The position numbers and the translations under genes were made by a program. Below are positions 44,449 to 52,712 of a DNA stretch of 64,000 bases, piece after piece. The notes under the pieces are model-generated. The model saw only the letters and a list, made by a program, of their open reading frames with translations. It did not search any database and had not been told where the DNA came from. Each line of letters starts with the position of its first letter. The first letter of the stretch is position 1. The stretch lies in contig NZ_PPHF01000021.1 of assembly GCF_002904335.1 (NCBI RefSeq), positions 39,255 to 103,254 on the forward strand. The letters run 5' to 3'. The DNA comes from Amycolatopsis sp. CA-126428 (lineage in GTDB: Bacteria > Actinomycetota > Actinomycetes > Mycobacteriales > Pseudonocardiaceae).

Positions 44449-45197
44449 CAGACGTGCAGCTCCCCGCTGAGGACGGTGACGGCCTGGCCGGCGAGGTGGA
44501 CGCGGTCGCCGTCCTGGCGGGTCCGGACGATGCCGCCGCGGGCCGAGGCCTGTTCGCCGGTGAGGTCTTTCCGGTCGAGCCGCTCGGACCAGTAGGGCGA
44601 CAGGATGCAGTGCGCGGAGCCGGTGACGGGGTCTTCGTCGATGCCGACGCCGGGGGCGAAGAAGCGGCTGACGAAGTCGTCTCCCTGCGCGGTGACCAGG
44701 AGCCGCCCGGTCCAGGTGTGCTTGAGCTTCTCGAGGTCCGGCTCGAGGCCGCGGACGGTGTCGGCGTCTTTGACGACGGCGAACAGGTTCTCGACGCCGC
44801 GGCCGGTGTACTCGATCTCGACGCCGGGGAGGATTTCCGACAGGTCGTCATCGGTGGGGTTTGGTGGATCGGAGGGAAAGTCCAGCTCGACCCAGCCGTC
44901 TTCGGCGTTGGCCCGCAGTTCGCCGCTTTTGGTGGTGTAGGTCTGCTTCCCGCCGAGAACGTGCGTGACGGCGAGGGTGGCGTGCCCGCAGAGCGCGACT
45001 TCGACGGCGGGGGTGAACCACCGGAGCGACTTGGGTCCCGCGTCGGTGGTGACGACGAAGGCGGTCTCGGCGTGCTTCATCTCCGCGGCGACGGCCTGCA
45101 TCCAGGCCGGGTCGGCGGGCTCGTCCAGCAGGACCACCCCGGCCGAGTTCCCGGCGAAGGCGCGATCGGTGAAGGCGTCGACGATGAAGAAGCGCAT
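44448..45197 (-). CDS. PhzF family isomerase-like protein
   Basis: A 249-residue PhzF-fold protein. Named after phenazine biosynthesis isomerase, most relatives act on other small molecules. Diagnostic parts are FFIVDAFTDRAFAGNSAGVV, the catalytic Glu in MKHAETAFV, WFTPAVEVALCGHATLAV and DPVTGSAHC. No other phenazine gene is present in the window, so a role in phenazine production is unlikely. Slightly shorter than the usual 260-300 residues. Confidence 0.9.
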   Translation of the reverse strand: MRFFIVDAFTDRAFAGNSAGVVLLDEPADPAWMQAVAAEMKHAETAFVVTTDAGPKSLRWFTPAVEVALCGHATLAVTHVLGGKQTYTTKSGELRANAEDGWVELDFPSDPPNPTDDDLSEILPGVEIEYTGRGVENLFAVVKDADTVRGLEPDLEKLKHTWTGRLLVTAQGDDFVSRFFAPGVGIDEDPVTGSAHCILSPYWSERLDRKDLTGEQASARGGIVRTRQDGDRVHLAGQAVTVLSGELHV

Positions 45198-45261
45198 GTC
45201 CCCAATGTAGCCGGGGTTTTTCCGGTTGATCCCGGCCCGGGCCGGATCCCGGGGATGACCC

Positions 45262-46734
45262 CTAGGAGGTCTCCCCGATGGTCGGCTTCACGATCTTTTC
45301 CCCGTCCGGACCGCGTTCCGCCTTGAGATCGAAAACCTCTTCGTCGACGGCGTACTTGTTCTTGTGCTCTTTGTCGTCTTCCTTCTTTTTCCCGGCCCCG
45401 GCGGCTCCGGCGGTACCTGAGCCGCCTTTCCCGCCCTTGGCCGCGGCGGCCGCGGTGGCTCCGCGCTCGAGCCGTTCGCCGGGCTTGCTGCCGGTCTTGC
45501 TGCCGCCTTCGCCGGGTGCTTCCTGGGGTCCGGCCTTTCCGGCGCTGCCGGAGACCCGCGACCCGGCGAACCCGGTCCCGGCCCGGCCGGAGCCGATGCC
45601 TTTGCCGCGGGTGACGTCGCCGCCGCCGGAAGTACCACCGGTGGTGGTGCCGGGCATGGCGAGCCCGTCGGGCGTGACGCGGCCGAAGCCGCCGGCGGCG
45701 GGGGTGGCGCGGAAGTTGGAGTTGCCGCTGAAGGTGCCGGTGCCGGTGCTGGTTCCCGGGGGGACGTAGGTGGTGCCGCTGGGGGCTCCTGGTCCGCCGG
45801 GCCCTCCGGTGATCCCGGGTCCGGTGGTGCCGCCGGGTCCTCCTGTGCCGCCGGTGCCTGCGAGGCCTCCGGGGGCGGTCCCGCCTGGCCCGCTGCCGCC
45901 GATGGCGGGGGCGCCGCTGAAGCCGGTGCCGCTGGTGCCGTGGAAGCCACTGACCGAGGTGGAATCCCCTTGCCCCAACTGCGGCGGCGGGGTGTAGGTG
46001 GGCTGGGTGCTGGCGGTTTCGTGGTAGGTGGAGTCGAGGTTTTGCAGGACCTGAACGGCCTGCTGATGAGCGGCATCAGCCTGCTGCTGCTTGGCGGCAA
46101 CGTTGGTCATGGTCTGCGTCGCGCCGGCGACGTCCCCAGCCTGGTATTGCACGGTGGCCTTGGTGATCTCGGCCTGCTGGTTGAACCCGGTGGGCTCGGG
46201 CATGTTCTTCTGCGCATAATCGGCAGCGGCCGCTTGCTGGGAGTAGCGGTTGGAGCTGAGCTGGGCGGCATTCGCGGTGTCACCCGTGTAGGTGGCGGTG
46301 CTTTGGAAGAAGCTGTGCGCCTGGGCGGCTCCGGAGCCTTGCCACTGGATCTCGCTCGAGTTGACGGCGTCGTTCGCGGCGTTGGAGACGTCGGCGAGCC
46401 AGTTGCCGAGCTTGTTGGCGACCCGGCCGCGATCGTCGAGATCCGCCGGCCGCATGTTGTCGTGCACCATGCCGTACAGCTCTTCATGCGAGCTGGAGGC
46501 GTAGTTCTGCCCAGGCGCGGGCGCGTCGCCGCGGGTGGCCTGGTTGTGCAGCAACTGCTTGCCTTGCTCGACGGAGTATTGCGCCGCTTGGTTTTCCGTC
46601 TGCGGCGTCACCCCCGCGCGGGCGTCCCCTTGGTCCTCGGCGCCGAAGTGGTGCACGTTCTGCTGCAGCTTCTGTTGCGTCTGCGCGTAGAAGTCGCTCT
46701 CGTACTGGCGATGTTCGGCGTGCTCGTGCGCCAT
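45262..46734 (-). CDS. PPE-like type VII secretion substrate candidate
   Basis: A 490-residue protein. The N-terminal ~230 residues are alpha-helical with a WxG-type turn (IQWQGSGAAQAHSFF) like PPE/WXG100-superfamily helical hairpins. The next ~200 are a Gly/Thr/Pro-rich disordered stretch. The end is basic then acidic, with YAVDE matching the YxxxD/E secretion signal pattern, although C-terminal rather than after the helical hairpin. The ATG at 46734 has GGGAG nine bases upstream; a GTG two codons earlier overlaps the previous stop. With the EspG-like gene nearby it is a plausible ESX-type substrate. Role unknown. Confidence 0.7.
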   Translation of the reverse strand: MAHEHAEHRQYESDFYAQTQQKLQQNVHHFGAEDQGDARAGVTPQTENQAAQYSVEQGKQLLHNQATRGDAPAPGQNYASSSHEELYGMVHDNMRPADLDDRGRVANKLGNWLADVSNAANDAVNSSEIQWQGSGAAQAHSFFQSTATYTGDTANAAQLSSNRYSQQAAAADYAQKNMPEPTGFNQQAEITKATVQYQAGDVAGATQTMTNVAAKQQQADAAHQQAVQVLQNLDSTYHETASTQPTYTPPPQLGQGDSTSVSGFHGTSGTGFSGAPAIGGSGPGGTAPGGLAGTGGTGGPGGTTGPGITGGPGGPGAPSGTTYVPPGTSTGTGTFSGNSNFRATPAAGGFGRVTPDGLAMPGTTTGGTSGGGDVTRGKGIGSGRAGTGFAGSRVSGSAGKAGPQEAPGEGGSKTGSKPGERLERGATAAAAAKGGKGGSGTAGAAGAGKKKEDDKEHKNKYAVDEEVFDLKAERGPDGEKIVKPTIGETS

Positions 46735-46736
46735 GG

Positions 46737-47219
46737 TCACTCGCTCCCGCGAAGCTTGGCGAAGGTCTGGCTGTGCGCGTCCTCGGTTTCGCGGTAGTTC
46801 TTGCGGGCGATCTCGAGCGCTTCGCGGACCTTCTTGAAGCCATCGGAGAGCAGTTCGAGATTCGGGACGAGCGACTCGGGATCGCCGGCTGCGACCTTGA
46901 CGTTGAAGTTCGCGACCTGATTCGCGTAGTCGCTGCCACCCATCTGGGCTGCGTGGCCCAGAATGTAGAGGTCATTTCTCATGTCGTCGTAACCGTTGAT
47001 GAAGGTGTCGCACACCTTCTGGTAGTGCTGGAACCCGGCTTCGTTGATCGCGAATCCGCCACCCTCGGCGAGAGCCTTGAACTGCTGGGCGCCTTCGTTG
47101 ACCCGCTTGGCGCCCTCCGCGTCCAGTGGGACGTCGAGGAGACTGGACAGGAAGTTGTTCCCGGCATCGCCAGCCGGTGGGGTGGGGGGAGGCCCCCCGA
47201 ACTGCGCTCCTGTGGCCAT
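46737..47219 (-). CDS. helical protein, putative partner of PPE-like protein
   Basis: A 160-residue protein with a Gly/Pro-rich start (MATGAQFGGPPPTPPAGDAG) then continuous helices (EGAKRVNEGAQQFKALAEGG, YDDMRNDLYILGHAAQMGG, LSDGFKKVREALEIARKNY). The helical form and the position directly upstream of, and nearly overlapping, the PPE-like gene suggest a PE- or Esx-like partner, but no WxG motif is seen. Family not recognised. Confidence 0.65.
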   Translation of the reverse strand: MATGAQFGGPPPTPPAGDAGNNFLSSLLDVPLDAEGAKRVNEGAQQFKALAEGGGFAINEAGFQHYQKVCDTFINGYDDMRNDLYILGHAAQMGGSDYANQVANFNVKVAAGDPESLVPNLELLSDGFKKVREALEIARKNYRETEDAHSQTFAKLRGSE

Positions 47220-47315
47220 CGGTCCCCTCCCAAGGCGTGGCTATCCGTCGATCACCCTCTGTGTCGCACCAGTACTGTAGTAGTGACTGGGCCTCATGTC
47301 ACTGTTGGCTCTACG

Positions 47316-47867
47316 CTACTTCGGCAGGAGCGGCTCTACCTTGGTCGAAATGTCGTTGACGTCCGTGCAGGCCTGGTCTGTGGTACCGACACCCAACGTC
47401 ACCGCCACGAGCGCCCGGGATTTCGGTTTGACTTCCATCCCGACGGAGCACTGCCCTTTGGCTCCGATGGGTTCCCGCTCCTGAACCGCAGGGCGGTCGT
47501 TGACCGTGCCGGTCGAAGCTTTGCTGGGATCGGCGATGTTCTCGTTGATCGTCTGACCGGCGTGCAGGGATAGGCTGACACGGATCGAATCGTCACCGGT
47601 TTTCTTCTCGGTCGTGCAACTGCGCGCCGCATCGGCAGTGGTTGGTACGGAGGCCGGGTAGCCCTGACCGTTCAGGGCCTGGTCGAGCGTGGTGCAGGGC
47701 TTCATGTCCCCGAACGGGTTGTCACCCGTCGCGCCGCTCGGCTTGGTCGTGGGTGCGCTGCTCGAAGACGTGCCCGCGGCCTGCGGCGTACCCCCCACCT
47801 TGCTGTCACAGGCGCTCAGCGCGAGCGCCAGGGTGGCCAAGGCGAGGACGGTGGCTGCGCGGGTCAC
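47316..47867 (-). CDS. DUF3558-like lipoprotein
   Basis: A 183-residue lipoprotein with lipobox ALSAC (Cys20), a Ser/Thr/Pro linker and a small domain carrying four paired cysteines (KPCTTLD, RSCTTEK, GQCSVGM, QACTDVN), which is the DUF3558 pattern. Such lipoproteins commonly flank type VII secretion genes in actinomycetes. Role unknown. It lies between the EspG-like gene and the PPE-like pair on the same strand. Confidence 0.82.
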   Translation of the reverse strand: MTRAATVLALATLALALSACDSKVGGTPQAAGTSSSSAPTTKPSGATGDNPFGDMKPCTTLDQALNGQGYPASVPTTADAARSCTTEKKTGDDSIRVSLSLHAGQTINENIADPSKASTGTVNDRPAVQEREPIGAKGQCSVGMEVKPKSRALVAVTLGVGTTDQACTDVNDISTKVEPLLPK

Positions 47868-47913
47868 AACCTGAACACTACGGGTAGATCACGCGCCGAT
47901 GCGAGGACGTGGG

Positions 47914-48627
47914 TCACCGCTGGGTCGTCTCCGTGATGCGCTCGTGCAACCACCCTCTCAGGTGTCCCCCGTCCGAGGGGACGAACCTCAACCGGGACTC
48001 GTCGCCCGGCAGGGGCTCGGTGAACGTCAGGTAGCGGCCCGCGTCGGTGTCGACGAAGGTCACCGTGCCCACCGGGCGGAGGCTGCCCTGGCCGGCTCGG
48101 GTCGAGAGCTCGAACGTTCCGTGGCGGTGGGGGGCCCACTGGGCGTACTCCCGCAGTGCTTCGGTGTCCGGTGGCCGGCTCGGGGCCACCGTCGACGTCA
48201 CCGGGGCCACCGGTAGCGGCCCGTAGCGGGGGAGGATGCCGACCAGGGCGTCGACCAGGTGGTCGGGGCGGATCTGGACGAAGTTGATCCCGTCCGGCAC
48301 CCTCTCCGAGTACACGCCCAAGCCGTGGCCGATCGTGGCCCGGTAGAACACCTGGCGCCCGTCCGCCACCTCCGCCGCGCGGACGATGATCAGCACCTCC
48401 GGCTGGGTCCAGGCGCGCAGCGTCTGCTCCACCTCGATGTCCAGCTTCTCCGGCCCGGCCAGCCCACGCCCTCGCATCGCGTCCCACGCCGCCGCCAGGA
48501 TGCGTTCGTGCTCCTCCAGCGTGTGGCCCGGGCTGGGGATCTCGAACGGGTGCCAGTGCGCTGGGAGACCCGTGCGCCGGACCGCCGCGGTGACCTCCGT
48601 CAAACCCAGCGAGAATTCCTCCGGCAC
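47914..48627 (-). CDS. EspG family ESX secretion-associated protein
   Basis: A 237-residue protein resembling EspG, the cytoplasmic chaperone that binds PE/PPE pairs and delivers them to the ESX export machine. Segments FSLGLTEVTAAVRRTGLPAH, WDAMRGRGLAGPEKLDIEVE and FELSTRAGQGSLRPVGTVTF match the family's alpha/beta plan. The GTG at 48627 was chosen because it yields the usual N-terminus; an upstream in-frame extension is the shadow of the next gene. It lies 23 bp after the helix-hairpin-helix gene, so it may be cotranscribed with the AAA/radical-SAM operon. Confidence 0.82.
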   Translation of the reverse strand: MPEEFSLGLTEVTAAVRRTGLPAHWHPFEIPSPGHTLEEHERILAAAWDAMRGRGLAGPEKLDIEVEQTLRAWTQPEVLIIVRAAEVADGRQVFYRATIGHGLGVYSERVPDGINFVQIRPDHLVDALVGILPRYGPLPVAPVTSTVAPSRPPDTEALREYAQWAPHRHGTFELSTRAGQGSLRPVGTVTFVDTDAGRYLTFTEPLPGDESRLRFVPSDGGHLRGWLHERITETTQR

Positions 48628-48650
48628 GTTCCCGAGCGTAGCGGAATCCC

Positions 48651-49844
48651 TCAGATGTCCAGCTGACGAACGCCCGTCTCCGGCAACGCCACCCGACCGG
48701 CCGTCGCCCGTCCGCGCAACCGGACTATTTCGTGCGGCTGCAAGCCGATCGCCACTCCGAAGGCCTCCACGTCCGGGAAACCGCCCTGCTGTCGGCGCAG
48801 CTCCAGGGCCGTTGCCACCCGCGATGGCGTAAGGCCCGGAAGACCAGCCAAATCGGAAGCCGGCGCCGTGTTGACGTCCACCACCGCCACCGGTGGCGGC
48901 GGAGGTGGCGACAAAGGGGGCGAAGACGGCACATACGCCTCGATCACGTCGTTCTGGCGCAGATCGCGCGTCCCGAGCCCCACCGTGAACACCCGCGACC
49001 CCGCCGTCGTCCGCACCGCGATCCCGTCGCGCGCCAGGGAAAGCACCGGCAACCCCGCGGCGATGACCGTGCTCCGCTCGTTGAACGTCGTGCCGATCGG
49101 CCGCAGCACCCGGACACGCACTCCCACCGTGAACGCCGCGCTCCGCCCCTCCGGCACTTCGACCGCAGCCACCACCGCGCCCTGGCCGAGGTCGCTGACG
49201 CCGTGCACCACCGCCGTTCCGTCGCGCTGCTCCACGAACTCCGGCGACGGGAACGCCGTCAGCGTGTCGCCGGCCATCGGGGGCGCGTCGCACTGGAAGC
49301 CCAGCAACACCGTCCCCACCTGACCCGATGGCAGCTCCTCGAGCGGCCCGGCCGGCCCGAACAGCCCGAGCACCCGCATCGGCTGACCGCCGCGCGTCGA
49401 AGAACACAACGCCCCGAACCGCAGGACGCCGTCCCGGACCTGCACTTGCGCGTGGAACCCCGTCAGCGGCTCGAAAGCCGGCGCCACCACCGACGCGGCA
49501 CCCTCCGGACGGCTCAGGTCCGGGCCGACGGTGTCATCGGTGTACAGCTCCAGCGCGTCGCCGTTGCCGAGGTCCCGCCGCCCGACGGCGACGAACACGT
49601 CCTTCAGGAACCCGGCGTCGGTCACCGGCTCGACGTCGCTGGAGAAGTACTTCTTCCGCACCACGATCCCCAGGCGCAGGTTGTCCTCGACGATCCGATC
49701 GCCCCGGCGGAGCCGCGCGCGGGCGCCGCGGACCGCGCGCCCCGCGCTCACCTGCCCGCCCGGCAGCTCCCCGAGGCCGGGGACGGTGACCGAGTCGTGG
49801 ATCGCCTTGCCGAACTCGATCAGCCCGACCCTGGTCTCGGTCAC
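48651..49844 (-). CDS. beta-rich protein with C-terminal helix-hairpin-helix
   Basis: A 397-residue protein not recognised as a whole. Residues 1-305 are beta-rich with repeated barrel-like segments (LRRGDRIVEDNLRLGIVVRK, LPSGQVGTVLLGFQCDAPPM, GVRVRVLRPIGTTFNERSTV) reminiscent of translation-factor or elongation-factor domain II barrels. A proline stretch (PSSPPLSPPPPPP) then joins a ComEA-like helix-hairpin-helix (VVDVNTAPASDLAGLPGLTP, residues ~321-380) that in other proteins binds DNA. It is the last member of the five-gene overlapping operon; its GTG overlaps the previous stop by four bases. Confidence 0.72.
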   Translation of the reverse strand: MTETRVGLIEFGKAIHDSVTVPGLGELPGGQVSAGRAVRGARARLRRGDRIVEDNLRLGIVVRKKYFSSDVEPVTDAGFLKDVFVAVGRRDLGNGDALELYTDDTVGPDLSRPEGAASVVAPAFEPLTGFHAQVQVRDGVLRFGALCSSTRGGQPMRVLGLFGPAGPLEELPSGQVGTVLLGFQCDAPPMAGDTLTAFPSPEFVEQRDGTAVVHGVSDLGQGAVVAAVEVPEGRSAAFTVGVRVRVLRPIGTTFNERSTVIAAGLPVLSLARDGIAVRTTAGSRVFTVGLGTRDLRQNDVIEAYVPSSPPLSPPPPPPVAVVDVNTAPASDLAGLPGLTPSRVATALELRRQQGGFPDVEAFGVAIGLQPHEIVRLRGRATAGRVALPETGVRQLDI

Positions 49845-50284
49845 GACGTGGCGGCCAGCGTGACGCTGATCGACTGGTCGGCGTTGACCCGCTCCGCCTC
49901 GACGCGCATGCCCGCCTGAGCCGCCCGGTCCTTCAGCCGCGCGAGCACCGCTCGCTGCACTTCGGCCGCGTACGCCTCATCGACCGACAACACCAGCCGC
50001 GAAGCTTCCTCGGGCACCAGGCCCGGCCCGTCGACGTGCGCGACCTGGACGCCCTCGGGGCCGTAGCCGAACGTGATCCGCCGCCCTTCCCAAGCGGCGA
50101 CGACGGACGTGCCGTCGTCGGTGACCTGCGCCCGCAAACCGGCGAGCGCGCGGGCCAGCAGGTCGCGGTGGCGCATCCGGGTCCGCACGGTGACGACCCC
50201 CGGCTGCGCCTGCGCGTGCGCGGCGATCGTGGCGGCGTCGAGCTGGGCCAGTGCCGCACTGCGCAGCTTGAGCGTGACACTCAT
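49841..50284 (-). CDS. DUF1257/Ycf35-like protein (tentative)
   Basis: A 147-residue protein. It has the DUF1257-like order: an N-terminal segment on residue-level division of an alpha-beta unit (RHRDLLARALAGLRAQVTDD), a central strand pair (RRITFGYGPEGVQVAHVDGP) and a C-terminal helix and strand (YAAEVQRAVLARLKDRAAQA, then ADQSISVTL). Ycf35 proteins show the same pattern and co-occur with Ycf46-like ATPases and DUF2997 proteins. Similarity is by pattern only, so the call is tentative. Both ends overlap neighbouring genes by four bases (ATGA, GTGA). Confidence 0.55.
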   Translation of the reverse strand: MSVTLKLRSAALAQLDAATIAAHAQAQPGVVTVRTRMRHRDLLARALAGLRAQVTDDGTSVVAAWEGRRITFGYGPEGVQVAHVDGPGLVPEEASRLVLSVDEAYAAEVQRAVLARLKDRAAQAGMRVEAERVNADQSISVTLAATS

Positions 50285-50856
50285 CGGCGTTCCCCTTCGA
50301 GCAGCGCTTCGAGTACTTCGGTGGTGGCGAACCCGTTCAGCTCGATCGCGCCGTCGCGGGCGATCGTCAGTTCCAGGCGGTTCGGGGTGGTGAAGATCGA
50401 CTCGTCGTAGCGGTCGGTGAGGAAGTGGAACCGCTGGTTCGCCGAGCCCACCCACGGCCGGGACGGCTCGGGCCGGTCCGCCAGGAACGGGCCGTCCACC
50501 AGCAGGTCCGTCGAATCCAGCAGCGAAGACGGCGGCAGGTCCTCCAGGACGTGCCCGGTGAACGTCAGCACCGAGAGCCCCGCCGAGCGCACCGCGGCGG
50601 CGAAGCGACCCAGCGGCTCGGGCTGGTCGAACGGCTCACCGCCGAGCAGCGTGACGCCTTCGATCCCCGGGACGGCGAGCACGTGCGCCGCGAGTTCTTG
50701 CCACGAAAGGGAAAACCCGCCGCGGGTCGTCCACGTCTGCGGGTTGAAGCAGCCCGGGCAGCGCACCGAACACCCCTGCGTCCACACGGCACACCGGACG
50801 CCGGGGCCCTCGGCGGCGGTGGTGTCGACGATCCGGTGGAGGTTCAGGAGTTCCAT
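50281..50856 (-). CDS. radical SAM protein, NrdG-like activase type
   Basis: A 191-residue small radical-SAM protein with the cluster motif CSVRCPGC (Cys29, Cys33, Cys36) and SAM-binding TLLGGEPFDQP. Size and motifs resemble NrdG-type activating enzymes or single-cluster 4Fe-4S proteins. No glycyl-radical enzyme is encoded nearby, so its target is likely inside this operon. The ATG at 50856 lies within the end of the DUF2997 gene (13-bp overlap); an upstream frame continuing to 51078 lacks a better start. Confidence 0.88.
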   Translation of the reverse strand: MELLNLHRIVDTTAAEGPGVRCAVWTQGCSVRCPGCFNPQTWTTRGGFSLSWQELAAHVLAVPGIEGVTLLGGEPFDQPEPLGRFAAAVRSAGLSVLTFTGHVLEDLPPSSLLDSTDLLVDGPFLADRPEPSRPWVGSANQRFHFLTDRYDESIFTTPNRLELTIARDGAIELNGFATTEVLEALLEGERR

Positions 50857-51059
50857 TGCGACTGCTGCTGCGAAGCGGTGTCTTCCGCGGACATGGTCGT
50901 GCGCCGGTAGTCCTCGGTGAACTCCGACGTCACGGTCTCCGCGTCGAGCAGGTCCTCCAGCAGCGGGATGTAGTCGAGGCACTTCGAGCCGGTCACGCCG
51001 TGCGTCTCGGCGCTGATCGAGCCGTCCTTGCCGATGGTCACGGTCACGCGGTGCGTCAT
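50844..51059 (-). CDS. DUF2997 protein
   Basis: A 71-residue protein with the DUF2997 pattern: VTVTIGKDGSISAETHGVTG, then a single Cys in SKCLDYIPLLEDLLDAE, then an acidic tail with many Ser and Gln. DUF2997 proteins commonly accompany Ycf46-like ATPases and DUF1257 proteins. The invariant Cys could be a modification or metal site for the radical-SAM partner. ATG overlaps the ATPase stop by four bases. Confidence 0.85.
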   Translation of the reverse strand: MTHRVTVTIGKDGSISAETHGVTGSKCLDYIPLLEDLLDAETVTSEFTEDYRRTTMSAEDTASQQQSQWNS

Positions 51060-52675
51060 ACGTCGATCGTCCTCCCACTCGGTGCCGCCGGGGGCGGCGG
51101 CGCGACGGGCTCCGAACCGGGAACCGCGGTGTCCGTGGCGGCGACGGCCCTGGTCTCCGCCCAGTTCCGGATGGCCAGGATCTCGTCGGCCTGGGTGACC
51201 GACAGCGGCACGGTCGACTTCACCGCCCGCACCAGGTCGTCGCGGCGCAGCGGCCGCTTCTCGGCGAAGGCGTCGACCAGGCCGGACAGCACCGCCTGCT
51301 CGATCTCGGCGCCGCTGTAGCCCGCGCTGACGTCGGCGAGCTCGGCGAACAGCGCGTCGTCCAGCCGCAGTTCGCTGCCCACGAACGGATCGGTGACGCG
51401 CTTGGCCAGGTGGATCCGCCAGATCGCGGCGCGCTCGGGTGCCGAGGGCAGGTCGACGAAGAAGATCTCGTCGAACCGGCCCTTGCGCAGGAACTCCGGC
51501 GGCAGCGAGCCGACCTGGTTCGCCGTGGCCATGACGAACACCGGCGCCGACTTCTCCTGCATCCAGGACAGGAACGTGCCGAACACGCGGCGCGCGGTGC
51601 CGCCGTCACCCCCGCCGCCGGCCCCGGCGAGGCCCTTCTCGATCTCGTCGACCCACAGCACGCACGGCGCGATGCCCTCCGCGGTGCGGATGACCGTGCG
51701 GATGTTCTTCTCGCTCGAGCCCACGAGCCCGGCGAAGACGCGCCCGAGGTCCAGCCGCAGCAACGGCAGCCGCCACATGTTCGCGACGCACACCGCGGAC
51801 AGGCTCTTGCCGCAGCCGGGCACGCCGGTGAGCAGCAGGCCCTTCGGCGCCGCGAGGTTGTACGCCGACGCCGCCGGTGTCCAGGTGCCGGTGCGCTTGG
51901 TCAGCCAGCGCTTGAGCCGGTCGAGGCCGCCGACGGCGTCGAAGCTCGTCTCCGCCGGCACGATGTCGAGCATCCCGGACCGCCGCACGGCCTGGCGCTT
52001 CTCGGCGAGGATCAGCTCGAGGTCGCTCGGGTCGAGCCCGCCGCCCTCGACCAGGGCCCTGGCGAACGCGTTTTCGGCCTCCGGCAGCGTGAGCCCGCGC
52101 GCGGCGGCGACGATCATGTCCCGGTCGTCGCGGTCGATGGTGATCCGGACGTTCTGCCGGTGCGCGGCGACCATGCTGTCCAGCAGCTCGCCGATCTGGC
52201 GCTGGTCGGGCAGCGGGAAGTCGACGACGGTGGCGTCGTGCTCCAGCTCCGGCGGCACGGGCAGCGACGGCGACACGAGGATCAGGCTCAGCGGCACCGG
52301 CCGCGTCTTGAACGCGGCGGCGAGCTCCCGCAGCCGGCGCACGACGTCGGGATCGGGCCGGTGGCCGCCCTCGGACACCAGCGAGGGGTGCAGGTCGGCG
52401 AACACGAAGACGGCGGGCTCGCCCCAGCCGTAGATGCGTTCGAGCGCGGCCGCCGCGGCGCGGGTCTCGCTGATCGGCGGCCCGCCCGCGGGCGCCAGGC
52501 CGGTGGTGGACGACCAGACGTAGACGCGCCGCGGGGTGCGCAGCCGGTGGGCGTCTTCGGCGACCGCGCGGATTTCCCGCAGGACCCGCTGCTCCTCGTG
52601 CGTCTCGACGACGAGCAGCGGGTAGCGCGCCTGCAGCAACTGGGTCAGCTCGTCCCGAAACCCCTCGCCGGCCAT
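51056..52675 (-). CDS. Ycf46-like AAA ATPase
   Basis: A 539-residue AAA+ ATPase. The N-terminal ~240 residues are an inactive-looking AAA-like region ([33 protein letters not shown]). The active domain has Walker A GVPGCGKS (284-291), Walker B VLWVDEIE (339-346), sensor Asn in MATANQ and the arginine-finger segment [15 protein letters not shown]. Ycf46 proteins of algae and cyanobacteria share this two-part form; they influence carbon uptake in cyanobacteria, but the mechanism is unknown. First gene of the operon; the ATG at 52675 has a GAGGGGG site. Confidence 0.9.
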   Translation of the reverse strand: MAGEGFRDELTQLLQARYPLLVVETHEEQRVLREIRAVAEDAHRLRTPRRVYVWSSTTGLAPAGGPPISETRAAAAALERIYGWGEPAVFVFADLHPSLVSEGGHRPDPDVVRRLRELAAAFKTRPVPLSLILVSPSLPVPPELEHDATVVDFPLPDQRQIGELLDSMVAAHRQNVRITIDRDDRDMIVAAARGLTLPEAENAFARALVEGGGLDPSDLELILAEKRQAVRRSGMLDIVPAETSFDAVGGLDRLKRWLTKRTGTWTPAASAYNLAAPKGLLLTGVPGCGKSLSAVCVANMWRLPLLRLDLGRVFAGLVGSSEKNIRTVIRTAEGIAPCVLWVDEIEKGLAGAGGGGDGGTARRVFGTFLSWMQEKSAPVFVMATANQVGSLPPEFLRKGRFDEIFFVDLPSAPERAAIWRIHLAKRVTDPFVGSELRLDDALFAELADVSAGYSGAEIEQAVLSGLVDAFAEKRPLRRDDLVRAVKSTVPLSVTQADEILAIRNWAETRAVAATDTAVPGSEPVAPPPPAAPSGRTIDV

Positions 52676-52712
52676 CGAACGCCCCCTCGAAGTCCGTTCG
52701 GACCCTACCAAC

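Noticed and set aside
44448..45197. Phenazine biosynthesis cluster suggested by PhzF
   Set aside because: No other phz gene is nearby, and PhzF-fold proteins are common outside phenazine pathways.
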